DNA from: Serratia fonticola
Lineage (GTDB): Bacteria > Pseudomonadota > Gammaproteobacteria > Enterobacterales > Enterobacteriaceae
Length of the DNA: 64,000 nt
Direction: 5' to 3'
Assembly: GCF_001006005.1 (NCBI RefSeq)
Contig: NZ_CP011254.1
Coordinates: forward strand, 1,922,001-1,986,000
Shown here: piece by piece, positions 1-8,600 of the stretch
How the letters are laid out: each line of letters starts with the position of its first letter
Position numbering within the stretch: position 1 is the first letter of the stretch
Notes under the pieces: model-generated
Told to the model about the DNA's origin: nothing
What the model saw: only the letters and a program-made list of their open reading frames with translations
Databases searched by the model: none
Translations under genes and position numbers: made by a program

Positions 1-1
1 A

Positions 2-1552
2 TATGATGAAAGAATTAAAATATGTAACGTACTTGTTAGTAACAAGTTGGGGAATTTAGATAAACTTATAAACGAATCAAAGGCACTTTCTAAACGCAAA
101 GTTTTAGAGGTTGCTGAAAAACAAGTTAATAGCTCAAAAATTTATGCTGACAAGGATTATATTTTAAATAACTCATGGGATAGCCTTAGTTCGTGGTATA
201 ACGATTTCCTTAATCAACATACTGAAATGACCTCTTTTTTAGATAATCAAATTGAAGATGCTTTAACTAAAGTCGATTTGTCTGATAAAAAGAATACAAC
301 TGTATCTTCTCTTGGTTTGAAAATCGTACCTTCTCATATATTACAATATGCTTCATTAGGCAAAGACTATAGAAGTAAAGCTGTTTTCCAAATGTTAAAA
401 AATTACATTGAGGAATACTGTTTTGGTGTCAAAGGCTTGAATACTTACCTAAGCACAAGGATCAGACACGGCACGTTATATTCAACGGTTACAAGTAATT
501 TAGTTAGCAATGGATTTCTTCCCACAGACGATAGTGATAATGACCATGTATTCTACAATTTAGTTAAAGGTCTAGAGGATGAAGTAATAAATAAAATAAT
601 ATCTAAAAGACTTCACTTCAAGAAAGAGCTTAATTTGATTTTTAATGAAATAGTAAATGTATGGATTCAAATCACCAATGATCACAATGAAAAACAAGGG
701 AAAAGATTTGATTTTAGCATAACGTTGGATGATTTAAAGGAGGTAACGCGCAAAATTGAAGATGCTCAATCATTTTTAGAGTGCTGTTCAGTCCTAGACG
801 ATTATGTTGAGGATAAACTTCTCAAATCATGCGAGGAGATATCTAACTTGTTAGAAAGTAATACAAAAAAAAGATTGGAGCTTTTGTTTGATAATTTCGA
901 GAATGATGTTTTTTTACTTGAAACAGAGATGGGAGTGAAAATACCTTATGAGTTTTCAAGATTAATAACCAATTCAAAACAACATACTTTTAACCAATTG
1001 GATGTCATAATTGGTTGGTTTGCTTTGAAGCAGGATTTTCATGAAGAAAGTTATGATCTTGAAGTGGTTGTGGGTATAATTGAAAATATGGTGCAAATTG
1101 AAAATTTATCTTTAGATGATCAAGCAAATATTAAAATAAGCTATCATGTACTCTCATCAGTTGTTGATGTATTTTTTAATCTTGTTAATAATGCTATAAA
1201 ATATTCAAAACTTCATCTTAGTGAAGTTGATATAAAAATTGATTGTTATGTAAACAAAGAAAATGGCTCTTTAGTCTTGGAAGTTATAAACACTTGCCAA
1301 GTAGAAGAGGGTTTTTTATCTCATAATGAAGATTTAAAACGGTACAGTAAAAACCTTACCGCTGAACAATTAAAAGAACTTATCCAAAAGGAAGGGAATA
1401 CTGGAATAGCTAAAATTAAAAGCGCGATTAGATATGAATTGGAAACTAGAGAATTTGTTAATTTAAATTACTTATCTCAAGATAAATTTTCAGCATCTGT
1501 ATCTTTTAAAAATGCAAAAGGGATAACCTATAATGAAAATTCTTTTAATTGA
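2..1552 (+). CDS. dtcA: Sensor histidine kinase of a Detocs-like defence system (5' end outside window)
   Basis: The frame is open to the left edge, so the true start and N-terminal sensor region lie outside the window. The TTG at 47 is only the first possible start inside it. The visible 500 residues are mostly helical and end in a GHKL ATPase domain, with an N-box-like NLVNNAIKYS near residue 385 and a glycine-containing GNTGIAK near residue 460. A His in NSKQHTFNQ, just before the ATPase domain, is a candidate phospho-acceptor. The gene is AT-rich, overlaps the next gene by 20 nt and is followed by two receiver-domain proteins. In the Detocs family, a kinase of this type (DtcA) senses phage and phosphorylates DtcC, whose nucleosidase domain destroys ATP. 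The assignment rests on gene order and domain content, not on a search. Confidence 0.65.
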   Translation, partial: YDERIKICNVLVSNKLGNLDKLINESKALSKRKVLEVAEKQVNSSKIYADKDYILNNSWDSLSSWYNDFLNQHTEMTSFLDNQIEDALTKVDLSDKKNTTVSSLGLKIVPSHILQYASLGKDYRSKAVFQMLKNYIEEYCFGVKGLNTYLSTRIRHGTLYSTVTSNLVSNGFLPTDDSDNDHVFYNLVKGLEDEVINKIISKRLHFKKELNLIFNEIVNVWIQITNDHNEKQGKRFDFSITLDDLKEVTRKIEDAQSFLECCSVLDDYVEDKLLKSCEEISNLLESNTKKRLELLFDNFENDVFLLETEMGVKIPYEFSRLITNSKQHTFNQLDVIIGWFALKQDFHEESYDLEVVVGIIENMVQIENLSLDDQANIKISYHVLSSVVDVFFNLVNNAIKYSKLHLSEVDIKIDCYVNKENGSLVLEVINTCQVEEGFLSHNEDLKRYSKNLTAEQLKELIQKEGNTGIAKIKSAIRYELETREFVNLNYLSQDKFSASVSFKNAKGITYNENSFN

Positions 1553-1991
1553 AGATGATTCCTACAAGGCTAATGCAATTTGCAATTTCCTTTCTGAGGG
1601 ATTACACATAGCAAATGTGGTATGGAAAGAGTCACTATCGAGTGGTACCTTTGAGCTATTAGATAATACTGGATATAATCTCATTTTGTTAGATATGAGC
1701 ATGCCCAGTTATGATGTTTCTGATAAAGATCCTGCCGGAGGTATACCAGAAAGCTATGCTGGTGAAGATTTTTTAGCTCAAATGACGATACTTGATATTG
1801 ATGTGCCCGTTATTGTGGTAACGCAATTTGATAAGTTTGATGAAGGGGATGATTCTTTTTCATTAGAATCACTCGATAAAAGGCTTCTAGAAAAACATTC
1901 AGATATATATTTTGGAGCGATCTACTTCCGCTCTACCTCGAATGAATGGAAGACTAATCTTAAAATTAAAATTGAAGAGGTTTTGAAATGA
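1533..1991 (+). CDS. dtcB: Stand-alone receiver-domain protein, DtcB-like
   Basis: This is a 152-residue single receiver domain with no output domain. The acidic pair is Asp8-Asp9, the phospho-acceptor is Asp54 in LILLDMSMP, and the switch Thr lies in VVVTQFDKF. It overlaps the kinase gene upstream and shares an ATGA overlap with the next gene, so the three are translationally coupled. In Detocs, DtcB is a phosphate sink: it takes up stray phosphoryl groups so that leaky kinase activity does not fire the ATP-cleaving effector. A long insertion after the acceptor Asp (about residues 60-78) is unusual for CheY-like proteins but is partly matched in the following receiver. Confidence 0.7.
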   Translation: MKILLIEDDSYKANAICNFLSEGLHIANVVWKESLSSGTFELLDNTGYNLILLDMSMPSYDVSDKDPAGGIPESYAGEDFLAQMTILDIDVPVIVVTQFDKFDEGDDSFSLESLDKRLLEKHSDIYFGAIYFRSTSNEWKTNLKIKIEEVLK

Positions 1992-3169
1992 GAGCTTTAT
2001 TAGTGGAAGATAATTATGAAAAGTTGAATCTTATTCATAAGATAACTAGAGATTATGATAACTTTTCATTAAAAAAGGTTATTTCTGTTCAGAGCGCTAT
2101 TGAAGAATTGAATAAAAATACCTATGATTTAATTATTATTGATATTCAAATTCCAGATGTTGATGGTGGAGATATCAATACATCTGGAGGAGTTGAATTA
2201 TTACACCAAATTGAAAATTTCAGTGATATTATTGTCCCTAGGTATATATTTGGATTGACTTCTAATTCTTCCGATGCTTCTGAGCATCAATCTGCATTTG
2301 CTAAACATGGGTGGTATTTATTTGACCTAAACCGCGATACAAGCGCTTGGCAAACCATACTGATTAATAAAATCGAGTCAGCTAATGATAATAATAATTA
2401 TTATCACCCAGATGTCGCCATTATCACAGCCTTGGAAGATCCAGAGCTTGACGAACTACTTAAGTTGGTACAAGAACCAATAAAATTTGTTCTTGAAGGT
2501 CACTCCTATTATAGGTTTTCGATTAAAAATAAATCTAATAAAAAAATAAGCATAGTTTGTGCTTCTGCTGAACGAATGGGCCTCTCATGGTCGGCCTCAT
2601 TAACTACACGTATAATAAACAAGTTTAGCCCTAAATATATCCTCATGACTGGTATTTGTGCTGGAGTTGATGGGAGGACAGATTTGGGCGATATTATTGT
2701 AGGTGATCCAGTTTGGGATTGGGGGGCTGGAAAGCTGTCTGAAAAATCAGGTGAGAAAATATTTCTTCCTGATCCTCACCAGTTACCACTTAACAGAAAA
2801 TTGAAGGAAGGGTTTAAATTGATATCAAAAGATGTTCAGTTTATGAAATCTTTACCTTTAAACTGGTCAGGTAATGATATCACAAAAATTCCTTCTCTGA
2901 AAATTGCGCCAATGGCCTGCGGCTCGTCGGTAATATCTACTCAACTTGCTGTTGATGAAATAAATGAAGATCATAGAAAGCTTACTGCTATCGAAATGGA
3001 ATCGTATGGTGTGATGGCGGCATCACATGCTTATGATATTCCATGCGTAGTGATAAAATCAGTTTGTGATTTTGGTAATACTAAAAAATCTGATGATGTT
3101 CAAAAGTATTCTTCATACACCAGTGCATCTGTAGCAATTGATTTTATAAAAAATTATTTGAGTATTTGA
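1988..3169 (+). CDS. dtcC: Response regulator fused to a purine nucleoside phosphorylase/MTAN-type effector, DtcC-like
   Basis: The 393-residue protein has an N-terminal receiver (residues 1-130; Asp8, phospho-acceptor Asp52 in IIIDIQIPD) and a C-terminal nucleoside phosphorylase/MTA-SAH nucleosidase fold (from about 137). The fold is marked by AIITALEDPE, a glycine-rich GICAGVDG, the ribose-binding AIEMESYG and a late CDFGN where MTAN enzymes carry the catalytic Asp. In Detocs this PNP domain, once activated, cleaves adenine from ATP and kills or stalls the infected cell. The start is set by the ATGA overlap with dtcB. A stable hairpin with a T-run follows the stop. Alternative reading: an uncharacterised two-component nucleosidase; the gene trio favours Detocs. 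Confidence 0.72.
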   Translation: MRALLVEDNYEKLNLIHKITRDYDNFSLKKVISVQSAIEELNKNTYDLIIIDIQIPDVDGGDINTSGGVELLHQIENFSDIIVPRYIFGLTSNSSDASEHQSAFAKHGWYLFDLNRDTSAWQTILINKIESANDNNNYYHPDVAIITALEDPELDELLKLVQEPIKFVLEGHSYYRFSIKNKSNKKISIVCASAERMGLSWSASLTTRIINKFSPKYILMTGICAGVDGRTDLGDIIVGDPVWDWGAGKLSEKSGEKIFLPDPHQLPLNRKLKEGFKLISKDVQFMKSLPLNWSGNDITKIPSLKIAPMACGSSVISTQLAVDEINEDHRKLTAIEMESYGVMAASHAYDIPCVVIKSVCDFGNTKKSDDVQKYSSYTSASVAIDFIKNYLSI

Positions 3170-3190
3170 TTTATCGAATAAAATAAATAT

Positions 3191-3214
3191 CCTCCGGCAT
3201 AGCCGGAGGTTTTT
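3191..3214 (+). terminator. Rho-independent terminator/IS200 end hairpin
   Basis: A perfect 8-bp stem (CCTCCGGC/GCCGGAGG) with an ATA loop is followed by five Ts. It lies 22 nt after the dtcC stop and could end that transcript. Its shape (8-bp stem, 3-nt loop) mirrors the hairpin at 3740-3758 on the other side of the transposase remnant, so it may equally be the right-end hairpin of IS200. Confidence 0.65.
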
Positions 3215-3275
3215 CATATGCGCCTATAAGGCTCTCTTGCCAGGCGCATCGCGATCTGACATTTGCATCTATGGA

Positions 3276-3627
3276 TTACTTACGGCCCGTAAACGGGCTA
3301 CCCTCGACACCAAAACTCCCTGTTACGGTATTTGAACTTCAAATCGCCAAACTGCTCATAAAGCATCAGGCTGCTCTTCCCCTTCAGATATCCCATAAAA
3401 CCCGACACACTCATCTTGAGTGGGATTTCCAGAAGCATATGGATATGATCCACACAGCATTCCGCCTCCAGAATATTCACGTTCTTCCATTCGCACAGCT
3501 TTCTTGAGATACTGCCAATCGCTTTGCGCTTTTCCCCGTAGAACACCTGTCTTCGGTACTTCGGCGCAAATACTATGTGATATTTACAGTTCCATCTCGT
3601 GTGCGCTAAGCTCTTTTCGTCCCTCAT
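3276..3627 (-). pseudogene. tnpA: IS200 transposase TnpA, internally deleted
   Basis: From the ATG at 3627 (preceded by AGGGGG) the product follows IS200 TnpA (HUH/Y1 transposase): the KYHIVFAPKYRR strand, then the metal-binding HUH motif in DHIHMLLEIP. After NREFWCRG the frame runs into TAG at 3298. In the next frame the tail SPFTGRK and TAA at 3276-3278 match the C-terminus of the full protein. The piece between, which carries the catalytic tyrosine helix (YYVDTVG region), is gone. The protein therefore keeps the metal site but cannot form the covalent DNA link, so the copy should be immobile by itself. Confidence 0.8.
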
Positions 3628-3765
3628 AGGGACCCCCTTTTGATTTCTTGTTGAACGTTTGCAGTTGCCAGACCGCAAACTGTTTTAACAAATCAAAAGG
3701 GGTTTTTATAACTGGCTCAAAGCTGAAAGCTTTACGGAACCTCCAGCCTAGCTGGAGGTTTTCTC

Positions 3766-4132
3766 TTCACAAGTAGTGAAGAGGCATTCAGGGCCTCTTC
3801 ATTTTCCATGTAAGTGAGTATCTCATTGTTAGTTTATGACTTTCAGTAATTAGCATTTTTTATGGCTAGTAATTGTCAAAATGTAAGCTAGATGATTAAA
3901 ACCCCTATGATCTTTTGTGTCCTGCTCCCTGAGTCAAACAACATTAATGAGATAATGATAATGGTTGACAGTGTGGAGGGATTTTTAGCCTTGGTGAAGG
4001 TGCTGTCGCGGTGAATGCCCAGGGGCGAGCTTCACGGGCGGCGTGATAACACACCTGCTTGCAGGGCGACTCGATAAACTTAAGCATAAACGCGAAGAGG
4101 ATTTTGCAGAAAAGTGACCTGCTCCTCGCTGA
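3766..4132. other. Intergenic stretch without a supported gene
   Basis: I see no coding frame with a convincing start and ribosome site. A short inverted repeat (GAAGAGGC/GCCTCTTC) at about 3778-3801 lies beside the IS200 end. From 3985 the minus strand is open for 60 codons, but the composition is not protein-like. Confidence 0.4.
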
Positions 4133-4361
4133 TTAATACATGGCAATGGTAGTAATTTCTTCATCAACGGGGATAAGAATTGTGAACTTCCGCTCTTCGC
4201 TCATAGCCGCCAGTAGGTTGCTGTTGGCAGCTCCTGCCCCAGCAGCAGAACCTTCGGTTATACCAGGGAGGTTTTTTATTGAGCCCCTTCATAAGGAATC
4301 CCACTTTTTTAGTTGCTTCCTTCCTGACTTTTTCCATATCAATTTGGTTTTTAGTATCCAT
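4133..4361 (-). pseudogene. Small gene with an apparent frameshift, function unknown
   Basis: An ATG at 4361 preceded by AGAGG at good spacing starts MDTKNQIDMEKVRKEATKK and runs to LNKKPP. It then loses sense and stops at 4164. A one-base shift near 4260 restores a plausible frame, EGSAAGAGAA and then KFTILIPVDEE, ending at TAA 4133-4135. The restored product is about 75 residues with a charged N-terminus and an Ala/Gly linker. I do not recognise it. It could be a decayed small immunity or effector-associated protein. A sequencing error is a possible alternative to a real frameshift. Confidence 0.35.
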
Positions 4362-4413
4362 AAATAGCCTCTGTAAAATTTGTTGCTAGAGGATTAGCAT
4401 ATCAAGTTACACT

Positions 4414-4962
4414 TCAAACACCATAGCGTTTATTCCCACCAGATGTAATACAGTAACGTCCTCCTCTGGGTCCTATACATACGTTGCCTGATGAACAAGA
4501 ACAAGAGGGACTATAATGGATCTGCTGACTCCGAGGGGTTTTTGGCTGTTCAATTCGTTGTTGCTTTGGAATAGGCGTAGGTTGGTATGGAGCTCTTTTT
4601 ATGTAACATTCTGAGGTTTCACATAAATAACTAGTAGATACCCAACGCTCTTCCTTTTGATCTTTGCTTATCCTGCTCCATGAAGAAACCTGTTCATACA
4701 CTTTTACTTGGGCTCCTCGCTTTAGAGATTGAATCGTATTCCCGTTAGGAGCATTACGCACTTTCAAGGTGTCGGTATTAATGTAATATGTTTTCGATTT
4801 ATCATCAGTAAGTATATTTGATAATGAATTTTGGGTGGTAAGAGTTGACGGCGGATTAGGTTTTGAGAGTGGGGTGGCATTGCTTGTTTGTGTTTTATCA
4901 TTTTTCGCAAAAAGCCAAAAGAAAAAAAGAATAACCATGAATCCAACAGTTTTATTTTTCAT
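4414..4962 (-). CDS. Secreted or membrane-anchored bacterial SH3-domain protein
   Basis: I place the start at the ATG at 4962 (MKNKTVGFMV), because the hydrophobic stretch MVILFFFWLFA then forms an N-terminal signal or anchor. A longer frame reaches 5004. A Pro/Thr/Ser-rich linker is followed by a bacterial SH3 (SH3b) domain at about residues 55-120, with LKVRNAPNG, GAQVKVYEQVSSWSRI and WVSTSYL. The tail is Cys-rich and ends in GPRGGRYCITSGGNKRY, a motif I associate with small SH3b proteins of enterobacteria. SH3b domains usually bind cell-wall peptides, so a periplasmic or envelope role is likely. The gene points away from the eagR-rhs pair and probably has its own promoter near 4970-5100. 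Confidence 0.65.
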   Translation of the reverse strand: MKNKTVGFMVILFFFWLFAKNDKTQTSNATPLSKPNPPSTLTTQNSLSNILTDDKSKTYYINTDTLKVRNAPNGNTIQSLKRGAQVKVYEQVSSWSRISKDQKEERWVSTSYLCETSECYIKRAPYQPTPIPKQQRIEQPKTPRSQQIHYSPSCSCSSGNVCIGPRGGRYCITSGGNKRYGV

Positions 4963-5169
4963 TCCACACCTATCCCTCGTATGTGAAAAAACAATATACC
5001 GCAAACAGGTGTGCTAAAAATGTGTCGTTTGTCATACATTTTGTACATCGGACATCAAGTGAAACCTAAAGGTTTTCTTACGTTTTTTCCTCGTTTGACT
5101 ATCACTTACCACTCGCATTGTGATAAATGTATGGGTCATTAAATCAGGATTTAGCCATGGAGTACAAGG

Positions 5170-5604
5170 ATGACCCAGGTTTCAGAACCCCGCTGTGTTT
5201 TCACTGAAGGTAGCATTACCTTGCCTGCTGGATACCGTGAGCAGACCGTCAATATTCTGATCGCGCCATCCGGGCCATCGCTTAACATCTCCCGTGACCA
5301 ATTGCGCCCCGACGAAGACTTTACCGCCTACCTGGCCCGCCAGCGAGAGGTGTTGCAAAAAGGCTTGCGCAAGTACCAGGCTCTCGACGAACAGCCCGCC
5401 GTATTGGGTGATGACCTGTTCCACGGCATTACGCTGCTTTCCCGCTATCATCCGCAAAAGGGCCAGACCCTGCACCAACGTCAGGCGGTATTCCCTGTTA
5501 CGGCTTCTAACGTGTTGATTTTCACGCTGGCGAGCTCTCAGGCCTTGACCGAGCAGGATGAAGCTTTCTTCTCAGCCTGTCTTAGCAGTTACCAACACCC
5601 GTAA
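5170..5604 (+). CDS. eagR: EagR-type chaperone (DUF1795/DcrB-like) for a PAAR-Rhs effector
   Basis: The 144-residue protein reads like DUF1795/DcrB-fold Eag chaperones: CVFTEGSITLPAGY at the start, NISRDQL and a terminal FFSACLSSY. Such proteins bind the hydrophobic transmembrane helices near the N-terminus of prePAAR effectors and keep them soluble until loading on VgrG. The gene lies 36 nt upstream of rhs in the same direction, and that Rhs has long hydrophobic helices in its first 85 residues, which fits a chaperone-client pair. GGAG seven bases before the ATG supports the start. A TTGACT at 5095-5100 could be a -35 element, but no convincing -10 box follows. Confidence 0.8.
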   Translation: MTQVSEPRCVFTEGSITLPAGYREQTVNILIAPSGPSLNISRDQLRPDEDFTAYLARQREVLQKGLRKYQALDEQPAVLGDDLFHGITLLSRYHPQKGQTLHQRQAVFPVTASNVLIFTLASSQALTEQDEAFFSACLSSYQHP

Positions 5605-5640
5605 CACCCCACATTTCGACCAAGGACAGGAGCGAATACC

Positions 5641-8600
5641 ATGCTGGAAGCTGCACGCGTCGGTGATGCCATCGGCCATTCGGGGGCTCTCGCCGGGTTG
5701 ATTGGCGGCACGATCCTAGGTGGCCTGATCAACGTGGCTGGGGGTATCCTGGGCGGCATGTTGATTGGTGCAGGGTGTGCGTCTGCCTGTCTTGGCGTGG
5801 GCTTTTTGCTGATTGGTGCCGGGATCGCGGTTGGCATGGCTGCCAATGCCCTGGGGGAAAAGGCGCGGGATGCATGTATCGAGGCCGGAGCCAGCTCGAT
5901 GAGCCCCAGCGGGACGATTATCACCGGCTCGGGCAATGTTTTTATCAATGGCAAGGCTGCTGCCGTAGCTACCCTGAGCACCGTCGCTTGTGACAAGGAC
6001 AAGGTGCAGCAGGTGGCGCAGGGCTCTTCCTCGGTGTTCATCAACGGCCAGCCAGCCGCCCGCAAGGGCGATAAAACTACCTGCGATGCGACCATCCTGG
6101 CCGGTTCCTCCAACGTGTTTATCGGCGGTGGCACAACCACCACGGAAAACATCAGCCCGGAAATCCCTGAATGGGCCTACACCGTTTCAGACCTGACGAT
6201 GCTTATAGCCGGTCTGGTCAGTGCGAAAGGGGCTGCGGGGCGTGGGCCTGGTGCTGTAGAGCGTCTGATGAGCAAAATTCCGGGGGCCAGCAAGGTAGCC
6301 AAAGTGCTCTGTTGGCTGGGGCCGCTGGCGATAGTCGTTCCAGTGATCGGTATTCTGGCCAACCCGGTAGATGTGACTAGCGGGCAAAAATTCCTCAATG
6401 ACGACGATGACCTGGACTTCACCCTCGATGGTGAATTGCCGTTGTTCTGGCAACGTAGTTATCTCAGCAGCCATGCAGCGGAGAGCGTACTGGGGCTGGG
6501 CTGGAGCCTGTTCTGGGAAAGCGAACTGCGGCAGGTGGAAGAGGGCATCTTGTGGCGTAACACCTATGGGGATTTTATCCCGTTCCCTGAGGTACCCGTT
6601 GGCCATCGTACCTTCTGCCCCGATCAGCAGTGCTGGCTTACGCATAAGGAAGATGGCACGTGGTGTATCAGCGATGCCGGTGAACTGCGTTATCACTATC
6701 CGGCCTTCGACGCCGAGGGCCGAGCTCCCCTGAGTGCCATCAGCGACAACGTCGGCAACCAGCAGTCATTCCACTACAACGAACAACGGCAGATGGACAT
6801 CATCACCCGTACCGGTGGCCAGGCCCTGCGTTGTGAATATCACTCCGAACTCAACCGTCTGACTGCCGTGTGGCAGCAAACTCTGGCGGGTGAGGTGCAG
6901 CGTGTCCGTTATCAATATAACGAAGCGGGTCAACTGGTCGCGGTGCAACACCGGGGTGACGCAGTGATGCGTCGCTTTGGCTGGGATGAGCAGAATGGTT
7001 TGCTGCTATGGCATGAGAATGCCACCGGGTTTCGCTGCGATTACCAGTGGCAGGAAATGGAAGATATCTGGTGTGTCACCGAACACCACACCAGCGAGGG
7101 TGATGGCTATCGGCTGGCCTATGAAGAAGAACGCAATCTACGCACCGCGACCTACCAGGATGGCAGTCAGGCGGTGTGGGAACTGGACGAACACCGTCGC
7201 GTCAGCCGTTACACCGACCGTACCGGCAACCAGCATCAGATGCTGTGGGATGAAACCGGTCTCCCCGCCGGTTACCGCTCGCCGCTGGGCCATCTGCGCC
7301 AATGCCAGTGGGATGAACTGGGCAGGCTGGTGTCCGTCACCGATGCCAACGGAGCCACTACGCGTTGGCAGTACCAACGCAACAGCGATCGACAGACCTT
7401 TGTATTCTGGCCAGATGGCATTGCAGAACGTACCGTCTGGGATGAACAGGGCCGGGTGGTGCAGGAAACCGACCGGTTGTTGCAATCGACGCACTATCAC
7501 TATCCACACATCCATACGCTGCTGCCAGACCGCGTCACCGATGCGCGGGGTGGCGAAAGCCAGTTAAGCTGGAATAGCCAGGGGCAACTGACAGGCTACA
7601 CTGACTGTTCCGGCCAGCCCACTGCCTGGCGCTATGATACGCTGGGGCAGATGGTCTCCCGCCGCGATGCATTGCAGCAGGAAACTCACTACCAGTATAA
7701 CGACGCAGGCCAACTGGTCACACTGACCCTGCCGGATGGTTCAACGGAGCAGTTTGACTGGTCTGATGCGGGGCTGCTGCTCAGCCATCAGCAGGGGCAA
7801 AACCTGCCGCGCCACTGGCATTACAACGCACGCGGGCAAACCCTGAGCGCTACCGACCGCCTGAACCGCACCCTGCGTTACGATTATGACGTGGAAGGCC
7901 ACTTGCTCAGCCTGGATAACGCCAACGGCGGTATCTATCGCTTTACCCGTGATGCGGAAGGTCGCCTGCAAGAAGAGCACCGCCCGGACGATACCCGCTA
8001 CGGTTACCGTTTTAATGCCGATGGGCAGGTTGCCGAAGTCGTACAGCGTGGTACTGCAGACGACGAAGGGCACCACCCAGAGAAAGTCAGCCAACTAGCC
8101 TACGATGCGGCAGGCCAGGTTATTGCGCGCCAAACGCAGACCGAGCAGGTCATATACCAGTGGGATGTATTGGGCAGCCTGCTCAGTGCCAGCCGAATTC
8201 CGACCGAGCACGGTGAGAAGCTGGGTATCCAGCCCAATACCGTGAGTTTTGAACGGGATGCGTTAGGTCGGGTGACTCGAGAGCATAACGGCGTAGAAGC
8301 ACTGAGCTATCAGTATGATGCGCTGGGTAACCTGACTACACTCGGCCTGCCGAACGATGACCAGTTCCAGTGGCTGCATTACGGTTCTGGGCACGTCACT
8401 GCCATCCGTTTCAATGACCAGATCATCAGCGAGTTTGAACGTGATGCACTGCACCGTGAGACAAGCCGTACTCAGGGGGCTTTGACGCAGCACCGGCAAT
8501 ATGACCGCCTGGGTCGTCGCCAGTGGCAGAGCAGTATCAGCAATCGCCTCACCGACGCACTTACGTCCCCAGAGCAAGGGATTCTGTGGCGAGCTTATCA

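Larger units (their letters stand above)
3185..3765 (-). mobile_element. IS200-type (IS200/IS605 family) remnant with internal deletion
   Basis: The remnant is bounded by two similar subterminal hairpins, at 3191-3209 and 3740-3758 (CCTCCAGC/GCTGGAGG, CTA loop), as expected for an element with hairpin ends and no inverted terminal repeats. Total length is about 580 bp, against roughly 700 bp for intact IS200. The shortfall matches the missing segment of the transposase gene. Exact ends were not established. Confidence 0.65.
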
